A DNA stretch of 7,589 bases from an uncultured Clostridia bacterium (GCA_946539105.1 CAMNHG010000063.1:1-7589); one strand, 5' to 3'. Counted from the stretch's first letter, positions 1 through 6,539 are shown. Notes: generated from the letters alone by a model not told the origin. Numbers and translations are program-made.

Positions 1-152
1 TCGCGAACGCCCCCGACGGAATTGAGATTGTAATGACAGGCCACAATCCGCCCGAGAGGTTCATTGAAGCCGCGGACTACGCAACCGAGTTCAAAAAAGT
101 AAAACACCCCTTCGACCGCGGAATCGGCGGAAGAAAAGGGATTGAGTTTTAG
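1..152 (+). CDS. cobO: Corrinoid (cob(I)yrinic acid a,c-diamide) adenosyltransferase, C-terminal fragment
   Basis: Only the last 49 codons lie in the window; the reading frame starts at base 3 and ends at TAG 150-152. The visible tail has the pattern of the CobO/BtuR/CobA family: an EIVMTGHNPP segment (usual form EIVLTGRNPP), then an ADYATEF helix, and the terminal HPFDRGI...RKGIEF motif. Family members transfer the adenosyl group of ATP to the cobalt of reduced corrinoids in coenzyme B12 synthesis or salvage, in the cytoplasm. The catalytic P-loop would lie upstream of the window and cannot be seen. The gene converges on the minus-strand operon. An inverted-repeat element begins within its stop codon, and its likely terminator is the bidirectional hairpin at 398-422. 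The family call is firm; whether it acts in de novo synthesis or salvage is unknown. Confidence 0.87.
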   Translation, partial: ANAPDGIEIVMTGHNPPERFIEAADYATEFKKVKHPFDRGIGGRKGIEF

Positions 153-202
153 TTGAAAGTTGAAAGTGAAAAGTGGAAAGTTAAGGGTCATCGCAAGGAA
201 TG

Positions 203-238
203 GGTGTTGTTACCCAAATCAAAGATTTGGACAACACC
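203..238. repeat. Two-tier hairpin inside the MITE-like element
   Basis: GGTGTTGT (203-210) pairs with ACAACACC (231-238), and CCAAATC (214-220) pairs with GATTTGG (224-230) around an AAA loop. A three-base TAC bulge (211-213) sits on one side. In all there are 15 perfect pairs. No T-tract follows, so it is not a typical intrinsic terminator. Confidence 0.7.
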
Positions 239-280
239 TCAGCTTCGCTCCGAATTTATAATATTGCAGAACGTTTGGAA

Positions 281-340
281 AAGTTAGTTTCTCACCATAT
301 TAATTCATTCGGGAGCAAAATGTTTCGGAAAAACTAACTT
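281..340. repeat. Perfect 10-bp inverted repeat in the right half of the element
   Basis: AAGTTAGTTT (281-290) and AAACTAACTT (331-340) are perfect inverted copies separated by 40 bp. The arms overlap other short inverted matches: GTTTCGG (322-328) with CCGAAAC (351-357), and GGGAGCA (311-317) with TGTTCCC (342-348, one wobble). The right half could therefore fold in more than one way. Confidence 0.55.
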
Positions 341-397
341 CTGTTCCCGACCGAAACTTTCAATTTTCAACTTTCAACTTTCAACTCAATAAAAAAT

Positions 398-422
398 GGC
401 GGTCACTGACCGCCGTTTTTTT
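398..422. terminator. Bidirectional intrinsic terminator between cobO and the ectB-like gene
   Basis: GGCGGTC (398-404), ACT loop, GACCGCC (408-414) is a perfect 7-bp GC-rich stem. It has seven Ts at 416-422 on the plus side and six As at 391-396 on the other, so it reads as an intrinsic terminator on both strands. It separates two convergent transcription units. The T-tract runs into the TAA stop codon (421-423) of the minus-strand aminotransferase, leaving almost no 3' untranslated region before the stem. Confidence 0.9.
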
Positions 423-1674
423 ATTGCAGTGCTTCCTTCGCAGCGTCCGCCACGATATTCAAGCCCTTCATGAGCAGGGTGTCCTCGATAACAAGCGGCG
501 GCATAATTTTCAGCACTGAGCCGTCTCTGCCGGCGCACTCGCAAATCAGCTTCTTCTCAAAGCACTTCTCGATTACAACTTCTGAGAGCCCGGGGTTGAT
601 TTTGCCGAAGTCGATACCCCAGATAAGTCCCATTCCGCGCAGCTCAAGACGGCTGTCAATCGGGAGGATTTCCCTTTCGATAAAGCTCTTTACGAGCTCG
701 CCCTTGCGGCGTGTTTCTTCCTCGACGTTGTTTTCGAGCAGCCAGTCGAACGAAGCCTTGCCTGCGATGAATGAGAGCTGGTTGCCTCTGAATGTGCCGT
801 TGTGCTCGCCGGGCTTCCAAAGGTCGAGCTCGCCCTTGAGCAGCAGAATCGCGAGCGGCATTCCGAGACCGCCGATTGACTTTGACATTACGACCATATC
901 GGGCTGAATACCGGCGCGCTCAAACGAGAAGAAGCTGCCGCAGCGGCAACAGCCGACCTGGATGTCGTCTACAATCATAAGGATGTCGTTTTTATCGCAG
1001 AAATCGCGCACCTGACGGAGAAATTCGTCGCTGAACGGACGGATTCCGCCCTCTGCCTGCAAGGTCTCCATAATAACCGCGGCAGGCTTTTCAACGCCTG
1101 AGTGGTCGTCGTCGATAAGCGTCTGCATATACTGAATAACGTCGAGCCCCTCGAACATATACGGAGCAGGGATGTGGGTTACGTCGTTAAGGCTCGCGCC
1201 TGCGCCGTTACGCGCGTACATCTCTGATGTGAGCGAAAGCGCGCCGAGGGTCATACCGTGGAAGCAGCCCATAAACGCGAACACGTTGCGTCTGCCCTTG
1301 TTCTTTCTCGCGAGCTTCAGCGCGGCTTCAACGGCGTTTGTGCCGGTGGGACCGCAGAACTGAATTTTGTAGTTATAGCCGCGCGGCTCGATAATCTTCT
1401 TCTCCAACGTCTCGATAAACTCGCGCTTTGGCACGGTGTACATATCGAGAGCGTGAATAATGCCGTCGGTGGAGAGGTACTCAACCATTTTCTGCTTGAT
1501 GTACTCGTTGTTGTGGCCGTAGTTAACCGCGCCGGCACCGCAGAAAAAGTCGATATAGTCTACGCCGTCCTCATCGGTGATAACAGCTCCCTTGGCGTTG
1601 GTGAACACCTTGGGGAAGTGACGGCAGTATGAACGAACCTCTGACTCGTAGTTTTCAAATGTGCTTGTATTCAT
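421..1674 (-). CDS. ectB: Diaminobutyrate-2-oxoglutarate transaminase (EctB-like class III aminotransferase)
   Basis: A 417-residue PLP enzyme of aminotransferase class III, close in length and motifs to EctB, which makes L-2,4-diaminobutyrate from aspartate semialdehyde and glutamate. Visible marks are the N-terminal SEVRSYCRHFP segment, DGVDYIDFFCGAGAVNYGHNN (34-54, a group hallmark), the PLP-phosphate loop GPTGTNAVEAALKLAR (108-123), FHG (138-140), the PLP aspartate in IVDDIQVG (D236), the Schiff-base lysine in SKSIGG (K265), and GEHNGTFRGN (289-298). ATG 1674 is preceded by AGGAAGGG. It is the last gene of the operon, 38 bp after the 139-residue protein. No ectA or ectC flanks it, so ectoine synthesis is not supported; diaminobutyrate for another product is an inference. 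The usual QVGCGRTG is QVGCCRCG here, and the protein is cysteine-rich (11 Cys). Start and family are confident; physiological role is not. Confidence 0.9.
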   Translation of the reverse strand: MNTSTFENYESEVRSYCRHFPKVFTNAKGAVITDEDGVDYIDFFCGAGAVNYGHNNEYIKQKMVEYLSTDGIIHALDMYTVPKREFIETLEKKIIEPRGYNYKIQFCGPTGTNAVEAALKLARKNKGRRNVFAFMGCFHGMTLGALSLTSEMYARNGAGASLNDVTHIPAPYMFEGLDVIQYMQTLIDDDHSGVEKPAAVIMETLQAEGGIRPFSDEFLRQVRDFCDKNDILMIVDDIQVGCCRCGSFFSFERAGIQPDMVVMSKSIGGLGMPLAILLLKGELDLWKPGEHNGTFRGNQLSFIAGKASFDWLLENNVEEETRRKGELVKSFIEREILPIDSRLELRGMGLIWGIDFGKINPGLSEVVIEKCFEKKLICECAGRDGSVLKIMPPLVIEDTLLMKGLNIVADAAKEALQ

Positions 1675-1685
1675 AAAATTCCCTT

Positions 1686-1699
1686 CCTGTACTTACAGG
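1686..1699 (-). promoter_or_regulatory. Small palindrome overlapping the ectB ribosome binding site
   Basis: Read on the minus strand, CCTGTAAGTACAGG forms a 5-bp stem with an AAGT loop. Its 3' arm ends with the AGG that begins the AGGAAGGG Shine-Dalgarno of the aminotransferase gene. It could mark a weak translational control point between the last two genes, or be chance. Confidence 0.3.
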
Positions 1700-1712
1700 C
1701 TCAATTTGCCTT

Positions 1713-2132
1713 TTACCTGTTGTTCTTGTTAGCGAAGTATTTTAAATAACCCGATAAGCCGTTTTTGACAATTTCCTCGATTTGGACAGGGTTGTCGGGG
1801 AGCATAACAATCAACTTATCGCCTGATTGTAACATATATCCGTCGCGTCCGTCAATACCCCTGAGCCTTTTTATCAGCTCGGGCTCGCTGTCGGCGGCGG
1901 CGTTTGAGATAATCTTAACCGCGCTTCGGCTGTCGTCAAAGTCCAGACCGCCGATTAAAAACGCGATGTCGCTGTCCCTGAGAGCCTCTATCAGCCACGC
2001 GCCGAGGGCTTCGCTTTTTGTCGCGAAAACCGAGCCTGAGTGGCTGAGCTGGTTTGCCGAAAGGCATTTTTTCAGCGCGCGCTCACAGACAGAGGTCTTT
2101 TGCGCCGAATAAAATACTATTTTATAATCCAT
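1713..2132 (-). CDS. Divergent MoCF/CinA-like small protein, function unknown
   Basis: 139 residues, no signal peptide or membrane segment. I do not recognise a named family with certainty, but the layout resembles a molybdopterin-binding-like (MoCF/CinA N-terminal) domain. There is a strand-helix start (DYKIVFYS), then DSDIAFLIGGLDFDDSRSAV (53-72) in the place of the CinA motif GGLGPTxDD, and GYMLQSGDKLIVMLPDNPVQIEEI (98-121) in the place of CinA's GF...LPGPPxEM. The key GPT residues are not conserved, so enzymatic or cofactor-binding activity is doubtful. ATG 2132 has a strong AGGAGG (2139-2144) seven bases upstream, embedded in the stop codon region of the sortase gene. The 10-bp gap implies translational coupling. 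The sortase itself appears to carry a similar domain, which suggests the two proteins work together or arose from one ancestor. Fold assignment is inference from motifs; the gene call is secure. Confidence 0.75.
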   Translation of the reverse strand: MDYKIVFYSAQKTSVCERALKKCLSANQLSHSGSVFATKSEALGAWLIEALRDSDIAFLIGGLDFDDSRSAVKIISNAAADSEPELIKRLRGIDGRDGYMLQSGDKLIVMLPDNPVQIEEIVKNGLSGYLKYFANKNNR

Positions 2133-2142
2133 GGCGCGCCTC

Positions 2143-4092
2143 CTAATGCTGTGCGAACTCGGGCTTTAGCTGAGGCTCAAAGTTAGGCGCGATTGTCATA
2201 TCCGCCTGAACGCAGTTAAATTCCAGCTGCCAGCCCTTAAAGACATAGTTGTAGTAGGTGTCGCTCGGCTTAACCGGATTCGGCGGAGCGGTAGCCGCCT
2301 GACCGTCGAGCACCTGCTGGGTAGAGATTTCCGAGCCGTCGTAGTTGATGAACTTGACGGTGTGATAAACCACCAAATCCGTCGTAGGCGGTTCGTTCTT
2401 CTTCTCTTCTTCATCATCGTCCTTGGTCTTTTCGGTGGTCGGCGGTGCGGTGGTAGCTCCGCTTGCGGAAACCTTCTGCTCCTTAAAGTCGTAGGTGCCG
2501 TCGTACCAGTTTATCTGCTTGCCCTCGTAGGCGGTGCAGAAATCGGTAACCTTCGGACGTTCGCCTCCGCGGGAGTTGTAGTAAACCTCAGGCCAGACGG
2601 CGTTGTCGTTTTCAGTCGCCTTGCTCACGTCAACCTTGTCGCTTTCGCCGATTCTTACGCGCCTTGCCACAACCACGGTACGGAAGTTTGTGTACTCGTA
2701 GGAGCAGGTGGACAGCGTGATAAGCTCGTCGTCCTCGTTGACGTTAACCGGGCAGTTGATAAGCGAACGGACGCGGACGTTATAGACGTAGTTCATAAAG
2801 TCCTTCTCGTTTTGGAAGTTGCCTATCATATAGTTGAAGAACTCGCCCTGACTCGACAGGGTGTTGGTCTTGAAGATTGAGATAATCTTGTACGTTCCGT
2901 TAGCCTGGGGAGTGTCAAAGCGGATTGTGGGCTGTTCCTTGTAGAAGTCAAGGTCGCCGGACGTTCCGCCGTAGTTCATCAGCTCTCCGAACATTGAGCC
3001 GTCGTTCATATGGTGGCCGTGCATAATTATGTTCTTGCTATTGGTGCCCTCGGTACAGCGGTAGTCAAGGAAGATTGAGCCGTAGGAGTCGTAATCGCCC
3101 TTGTAGTTGTGGTTGAGGTAGTACTGTCCGGACATATCGTCGTCCTTGTGCCAGAGCACAGGGTAGTCGATTTGCGTATCGTTGATCTGAATCCAGCCGA
3201 CAATCTCGTCGTTTATCTCCAAAAGCTCTTTCCATTTGTCGTCCGTGATGTCGGGGGCGTGCGGGTCGTCCTTGCGGTCGCCGTGGGCGATTGTCTGAAT
3301 TTCGCCGTTAAGCTGGGCGTTGCGCACGCTGAGGAATACCATATTGTAGAACAGCAGCCACAGTGCCGCGATAAACACCAAAAACGCCGCGATTACAACC
3401 AGCTTTCTGCCGATTTCCTTTTTTGAGTCGCCCTTTTTGGGAATGTACTTGCTTACAAAGTCGGTTCTGGGCGGAACGTACTTTTCAACCGAAAAGCCGT
3501 CGGGATAATCGTTTGCGGAGTTTTCAAAAACCTCGGTCGTTCTGACCGCCGCCAGTGCCGCTATCCGGGCAAAATCCTCGCCGGTAAGCTCCGCCTTGGG
3601 CACAGCCGCGACGCGGATTCCCTTGTATATAAAGCAATAGCCCTTGTAGCCGTTGCCGAAGTCGCCCAGCGAGAAAACCTTAGCCTTTTTGCGGGTGAGC
3701 AGGTAGTCCTCCTCCATCGCCTTCAGCTCTTCTTCTGTTTTGCCGTCAGCCTTTGCCTGCTTAAACGCCTTGTCGCGCTCCTTCCAGTATTTTTTCGGAA
3801 CAGGCTCGGACTCCGCGCGTTCGGCGGTTACGACCGTCTCTACAAAATACTTTTTGAAGGACTCGCTGTCCTTGGTGCGCAGGGCGTTGGCGATGATGAC
3901 AACGTCGGGCTTGTCGTCGGAGCGCGCCAGGGTATTGAGCGCGGAGTTGATAACAACCGGGGTCATCAGGGCTTTGGTGACGGATTTGAGCGAATAGCCG
4001 TATTTGTCCAGCTTTTCTCTGAGCTCGCCCTCGCGTTCGGTCAGGACGTCGGTTTCTTTCTTTTTATTTACGGAAATAATTTCTACAAACAC
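2143..4092 (-). CDS. Class B sortase with N-terminal MoCF-like domain and C-terminal InlB-type repeat
   Basis: About 649 residues from a GTG start, far longer than a typical SrtB (near 250). Domain order: residues 1-190, a cytoplasmic domain resembling CinA/MoCF (EIISV opening, PDVVIIANAL, then GYCFIYKGIRVAAVPKAE in the LPGPP region) with the usual binding motifs lost; a basic stretch and one membrane segment (about 231-254); a sortase domain (about 282-480) with catalytic His360 in IMHGHHMNDGSMFG, Cys463 in TLSTCSYEY and Arg471 in NFRTVVVARR; a Thr/Pro linker and acidic/lysine run (543-572); and an InlB/Listeria-Bacteroides-type repeat (576-639, HTVKFINYDGS...YVFKGW). Sortases are membrane-anchored transpeptidases that attach proteins to the cell wall or build pili; no LPXTG-like substrate is encoded here. 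The gene lies between thiI and the free MoCF-like protein. An upstream in-frame TTG (4101) is less likely because AAAGGA touches it directly. Confidence 0.9.
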   Translation of the reverse strand: MFVEIISVNKKKETDVLTEREGELREKLDKYGYSLKSVTKALMTPVVINSALNTLARSDDKPDVVIIANALRTKDSESFKKYFVETVVTAERAESEPVPKKYWKERDKAFKQAKADGKTEEELKAMEEDYLLTRKKAKVFSLGDFGNGYKGYCFIYKGIRVAAVPKAELTGEDFARIAALAAVRTTEVFENSANDYPDGFSVEKYVPPRTDFVSKYIPKKGDSKKEIGRKLVVIAAFLVFIAALWLLFYNMVFLSVRNAQLNGEIQTIAHGDRKDDPHAPDITDDKWKELLEINDEIVGWIQINDTQIDYPVLWHKDDDMSGQYYLNHNYKGDYDSYGSIFLDYRCTEGTNSKNIIMHGHHMNDGSMFGELMNYGGTSGDLDFYKEQPTIRFDTPQANGTYKIISIFKTNTLSSQGEFFNYMIGNFQNEKDFMNYVYNVRVRSLINCPVNVNEDDELITLSTCSYEYTNFRTVVVARRVRIGESDKVDVSKATENDNAVWPEVYYNSRGGERPKVTDFCTAYEGKQINWYDGTYDFKEQKVSASGATTAPPTTEKTKDDDEEEKKNEPPTTDLVVYHTVKFINYDGSEISTQQVLDGQAATAPPNPVKPSDTYYNYVFKGWQLEFNCVQADMTIAPNFEPQLKPEFAQH

Positions 4093-4101
4093 GACAGTCA
4101 A

Positions 4102-4107
4102 TCCTTT
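4102..4107 (-). promoter_or_regulatory. Ribosome binding site that decides the sortase start
   Basis: AAAGGA on the minus strand lies immediately before a TTG (4099-4101), with no spacing, but nine bases before the GTG at 4090-4092. The GTG is therefore the better start, and the product begins (M)FVEIISV, which also matches the usual start of CinA-type domains. Confidence 0.65.
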
Positions 4108-4112
4108 CGTGG

Positions 4113-5285
4113 TTATGAAATGTAGGTGATTTTTAAGTTTTGCAGGGCTTCTTCAATAAGCGGCTCGAAGCCTGCGTTTTCCTGAGCCTGTTTTACGAAT
4201 TTGAGCACCGGCTTTGTGCGCGGATGCTTGGGGGTGAACACCGTACAGCAGTCCTCGTAAGGCTCAATCGAGGTCTCGAAGGTGTCTATTTTATATGAAA
4301 TGTCAATAATTTCCTGCTTATCCATACCGATCAGCGGTCTGAACACGACCATATCGGTCGCCTCGTTCGTACAGCCGAGCGCGCCTATTGTCTGGCTCGC
4401 GACCTGACCGAGGCTTTCGCCTGTAATTAACGCCTGGCAGTCGTTCTGCTCGGCGATTCTCTGCGAAATCTGCATCATCAGCCTGCGCATAATTATCGTG
4501 AACAGCTCCTCGGGGCAGTCGTCGCGCAGCTTTTCCTGCAGCCTTGTGAACGGCACGGTGTACATCTTCATCGCGCCCGAGTAACGCGCTACCTTTTGAA
4601 GAAGCCTTACCACCTTGTCCTCGGCACGCTGACTTGTGTACGGCGGACTTGCAAAGTGCACCGCAGTGAGCTTGATTCCGCGCTTTGCCATCATATACGC
4701 CGCGACGGGTGAGTCGATTCCGCCGCTTATCAAAATTACCGCCCTGCCGCCTGTGCCGACGGGGATTCCGCCCGCTCCGCGGATTGGGTCGGCGTGGATA
4801 TACGCGCCGTGGTCGCGGATTTCAACATACACCGTGACCTCGGGATTTTTAACGTCAACCTTTAGGTGGGGGAATTTCGAAAGTATCGCGCCGCCTGCCT
4901 CTCGGCAAATCTCGGGGGATTTGTACGGAAACTTTTTGTCGCTGCGCTTTGCCTCAACCTTGAAGGTCTTTGCCGCTCTGAGCTGCTTCGCGAGGTACTC
5001 GGGAGCGGTCTCGAGCACGGATTCAAGCGTTTTTTCGTCGCATAAAGCGGCACGCGAATAGCTGACGATTCCGAAAATCCTGCCGACTCTCTCGCACGCC
5101 TCGTCCAAGTCGATGTCGTCACTCAGCGGCTTTACGCTGACGGTGGACTGCGCCGAGGTAATCTCGAACTTGCCCAGCGGCGAAAGCGTGTTCTTTATAT
5201 TCTTTTTAAGTACGTCCTCAAACTGGCGGCGGTTTAGTCCCTTAAGGACAATCTCGCCGTCCTTGAGCAATAAAATCTCTTTCAT
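4113..5285 (-). CDS. thiI: tRNA 4-thiouridine synthetase ThiI, without rhodanese domain
   Basis: 390 residues. ThiI adenylates U8 of tRNA and receives persulfide sulfur to form 4-thiouridine; some family members also serve thiamine thiazole synthesis. Domains in order: N-terminal ferredoxin-like domain (1-60, with GEIVLKGLNRRQFE), THUMP domain (about 60-165), and PP-loop ATPase (from about 180, loop SGGIDSPVA at 187-195). Further PP-loop domain marks are FASPPYTS (211-218), TGESLGQVASQT (288-299) and FRPLIGMDKQEI (315-326). PYEDCCTVFTPKHP (342-355) holds adjacent cysteines C346-C347, one of them in the place of the active-site Cys of E. coli ThiI. The C-terminal rhodanese domain of E. coli ThiI is absent, as in Bacillus, where the partner NifZ supplies the sulfur. 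The desulfurase 8 bp upstream fits that pairing. ATG 5285 is preceded by AAGGAAG overlapping the desulfurase stop codon. Confidence 0.96.
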   Translation of the reverse strand: MKEILLLKDGEIVLKGLNRRQFEDVLKKNIKNTLSPLGKFEITSAQSTVSVKPLSDDIDLDEACERVGRIFGIVSYSRAALCDEKTLESVLETAPEYLAKQLRAAKTFKVEAKRSDKKFPYKSPEICREAGGAILSKFPHLKVDVKNPEVTVYVEIRDHGAYIHADPIRGAGGIPVGTGGRAVILISGGIDSPVAAYMMAKRGIKLTAVHFASPPYTSQRAEDKVVRLLQKVARYSGAMKMYTVPFTRLQEKLRDDCPEELFTIIMRRLMMQISQRIAEQNDCQALITGESLGQVASQTIGALGCTNEATDMVVFRPLIGMDKQEIIDISYKIDTFETSIEPYEDCCTVFTPKHPRTKPVLKFVKQAQENAGFEPLIEEALQNLKITYIS

Positions 5286-5293
5286 ATTCTTCC

Positions 5294-6430
5294 TTATCTG
5301 TGCGCGAGGATTTCAAGACCTTCGCGGATACCCTCGCACAGCGCGTCAATATCTTGTTTTGTGTTGTGCTTTGAAAAGCTGATTCTCAGCGCGGAATCGG
5401 CTCTTTTTTTATCTATGCCCATCGCGCTTAAAACGTGGCTGGGCTTGCCCTTTGCGCAGGCACTGCCGGAGCTTACGTAAACCTCCCTCTCCTCGAGGAA
5501 GTGGAGCATAGTCTCGCTTCTTACCCTGCCTGCGGTGATGTTGAGCACGTAGGGCAGCGCGTTTTCGGGCGAGTTGAACAGCACTCCGTCAATCTCCGAA
5601 AGCCGCTCTACGGCGTAATTTTTCAGCTCTGAAACCAGCCTGTAATTCTCTTTAATATCAAACTCCGCGCACGCCTCGCCGAACGCCGCGATAAGCGGAA
5701 GCGGCTCGGTGCCGGGGCGGACCTTTTTCTCCTGCTCGCCGCCGAACTGGCGCGAAACAAGCCTTACTCCGCGTTTGATGTACAGTGCTCCCACGCCCTT
5801 CGGCGCGAAAACCTTGTGACCGCTGACGCTGATTAAATCCGCGCCGAGCTTTTTTGCCTTTATTTCGAGCTTGCCGAACGCCTGAACCGCGTCGGTGTGG
5901 CAGATAATATCGGGATTTTTGAGCCGCGCGAGCTCGAAAATTTCATCGACCGGGTTAATCGCTCCGGTCTCGTTGTTGACATACATAACCGAAACGAGCG
6001 TGGTGCTTTTGTCAACCTGCTCCGCGACGTCGCCGGGACTGATTGTGCCGTCGGCGCAGGGCGTGATGTACACGACGTCCCGGCCGTTTTGCTCCAGATG
6101 CTTTGCGGCTTCGAGCACGCTGCTGTGCTCCGCCGAGGAAACAACAATCCTCTTGCCCGAGCGTTTTTTCGCCTCAGCCGCGCCGAAAATCGCGAGGTTA
6201 TTCGCCTCGGTGCCGCCGCTCGTGAAAAAAATCTCCTCATGCTGTGCGCCGAGCCTTTCGGCAACCGCCTTGCGCGCCTGCTCAAGCTCTTTTTCGGCTT
6301 CAATTCCCTTTGTGTGGAGCGACGAGGGATTGCCGTAGATTTCGGTCATTACCTTAAACGCCTTTTCAGCCGCTGACGGACTTACCGCCGTGGTCGCGCT
6401 GTTGTCAAGATAGTGCTCCAAACCGTTCAC
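5294..6430 (-). CDS. Cysteine desulfurase, NifS/IscS family (ThiI partner, NifZ type)
   Basis: About 378 residues from a GTG start. This class V aminotransferase-fold PLP enzyme converts cysteine to alanine and holds the sulfur as a cysteine persulfide. Visible marks: HYLDNSATT at the N-terminus, TSGGTEANN (70-78), the stacking His in SAEHSS (H102), HTDAVQ with the PLP aspartate (D180), the Schiff-base lysine in SVSGHK (K206), RPGTEP (238-243), and the catalytic Cys in SSGSACAKGKPSH (C325). It is the first gene of the operon and directly precedes a rhodanese-less thiI, the Bacillus nifZ-thiI arrangement, so its main client is probably ThiI. No iscU or iscR is nearby. An in-frame ATG at 6448 would give 384 residues but has no ribosome binding site; GGGGAG and AAGG fall between it and the GTG at 6430, so GTG is preferred. 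The family is certain, the client is inferred. Confidence 0.95.
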   Translation of the reverse strand: MNGLEHYLDNSATTAVSPSAAEKAFKVMTEIYGNPSSLHTKGIEAEKELEQARKAVAERLGAQHEEIFFTSGGTEANNLAIFGAAEAKKRSGKRIVVSSAEHSSVLEAAKHLEQNGRDVVYITPCADGTISPGDVAEQVDKSTTLVSVMYVNNETGAINPVDEIFELARLKNPDIICHTDAVQAFGKLEIKAKKLGADLISVSGHKVFAPKGVGALYIKRGVRLVSRQFGGEQEKKVRPGTEPLPLIAAFGEACAEFDIKENYRLVSELKNYAVERLSEIDGVLFNSPENALPYVLNITAGRVRSETMLHFLEEREVYVSSGSACAKGKPSHVLSAMGIDKKRADSALRISFSKHNTKQDIDALCEGIREGLEILAHR

Positions 6431-6439
6431 CAAACCCTT

Positions 6440-6445
6440 CTCCCC
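6440..6445 (-). promoter_or_regulatory. Shine-Dalgarno favouring the GTG start of the cysteine desulfurase
   Basis: GGGGAG on the minus strand lies nine bases before GTG 6428-6430, with a second AAGG (6436-6439) at five bases. Both lie downstream of ATG 6448, which has only AT-rich sequence before it. Confidence 0.55.
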
Positions 6446-6469
6446 CATTGTAATAGTTATATTTACTCT

Positions 6470-6498
6470 ATTATACTACATACCAATGAAAAAATAAA
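6470..6498 (-). promoter_or_regulatory. Candidate vegetative promoter of the nifS-thiI-sortase operon
   Basis: On the minus strand there is a perfect TATAAT at 6475-6470. Seventeen bases upstream lies TTTATT (6498-6493), a weak match to TTGACA. Transcription would start near 6463, giving a leader of roughly 30 bases to the GTG start. No riboswitch-sized leader or clear operator is visible. Confidence 0.55.
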
Positions 6499-6510
6499 GT
6501 GATAAATTTA

Positions 6511-6539
6511 ACATAAATCAAAAATTTTCGCGAATAATA
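6511..6539 (+). promoter_or_regulatory. Possible forespore sigma-G-like promoter of spoVAC
   Basis: ACATAA (6511-6516) and AATAATA (6533-6539), 16 bases apart, each miss one position of the Bacillus sigma-G pattern (GNATA-type -35, CATNNTA -10). spoVA genes are sigma-G dependent in Bacillus. The region is AT-rich, so chance matches are easy; this is a weak suggestion only. Confidence 0.25.

Larger units (their letters stand above)
151..386. mobile_element. MITE-like element with 32-bp terminal inverted repeats
   Basis: The left end (151-182) and right end (355-386) are inverted copies matching at 28 of 32 positions. Each is built from a GTTGAAA heptad repeated in tandem (AGTTGAAAGTTGAAAGT at both outer tips). 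The 236-bp unit has no credible gene. Its interior holds a strong hairpin (203-238) and a long-range inverted repeat (281-290 with 331-340). The left tip starts with the AG of the cobO stop codon TAG, so the element abuts the gene without changing its product. No clear target-site duplication is visible. Short palindromic elements without a transposase fit a MITE or another dispersed intergenic repeat; copy number elsewhere in the genome cannot be judged from here. Confidence 0.6.

Noticed and set aside
153..420. Small gene or ncRNA between cobO and the operon
   Set aside because: No start with a ribosome binding site and codon-like composition is seen; the structure is explained by the inverted-repeat element.
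1258..1632. Plus-strand open frame of 124 codons opposite the aminotransferase gene
   Set aside because: It is antisense to a well-supported gene and has low-complexity Val/Leu-rich composition typical of a shadow frame.
421..1674. Ectoine biosynthesis cluster
   Set aside because: Only the EctB-like aminotransferase is present; the flanking genes are a MoCF-like protein and, across a terminator, cobO.
2362..2880. Plus-strand open frame opposite the sortase gene
   Set aside because: It is Val/Gly-rich with no recognisable motif and antisense to conserved sortase residues.
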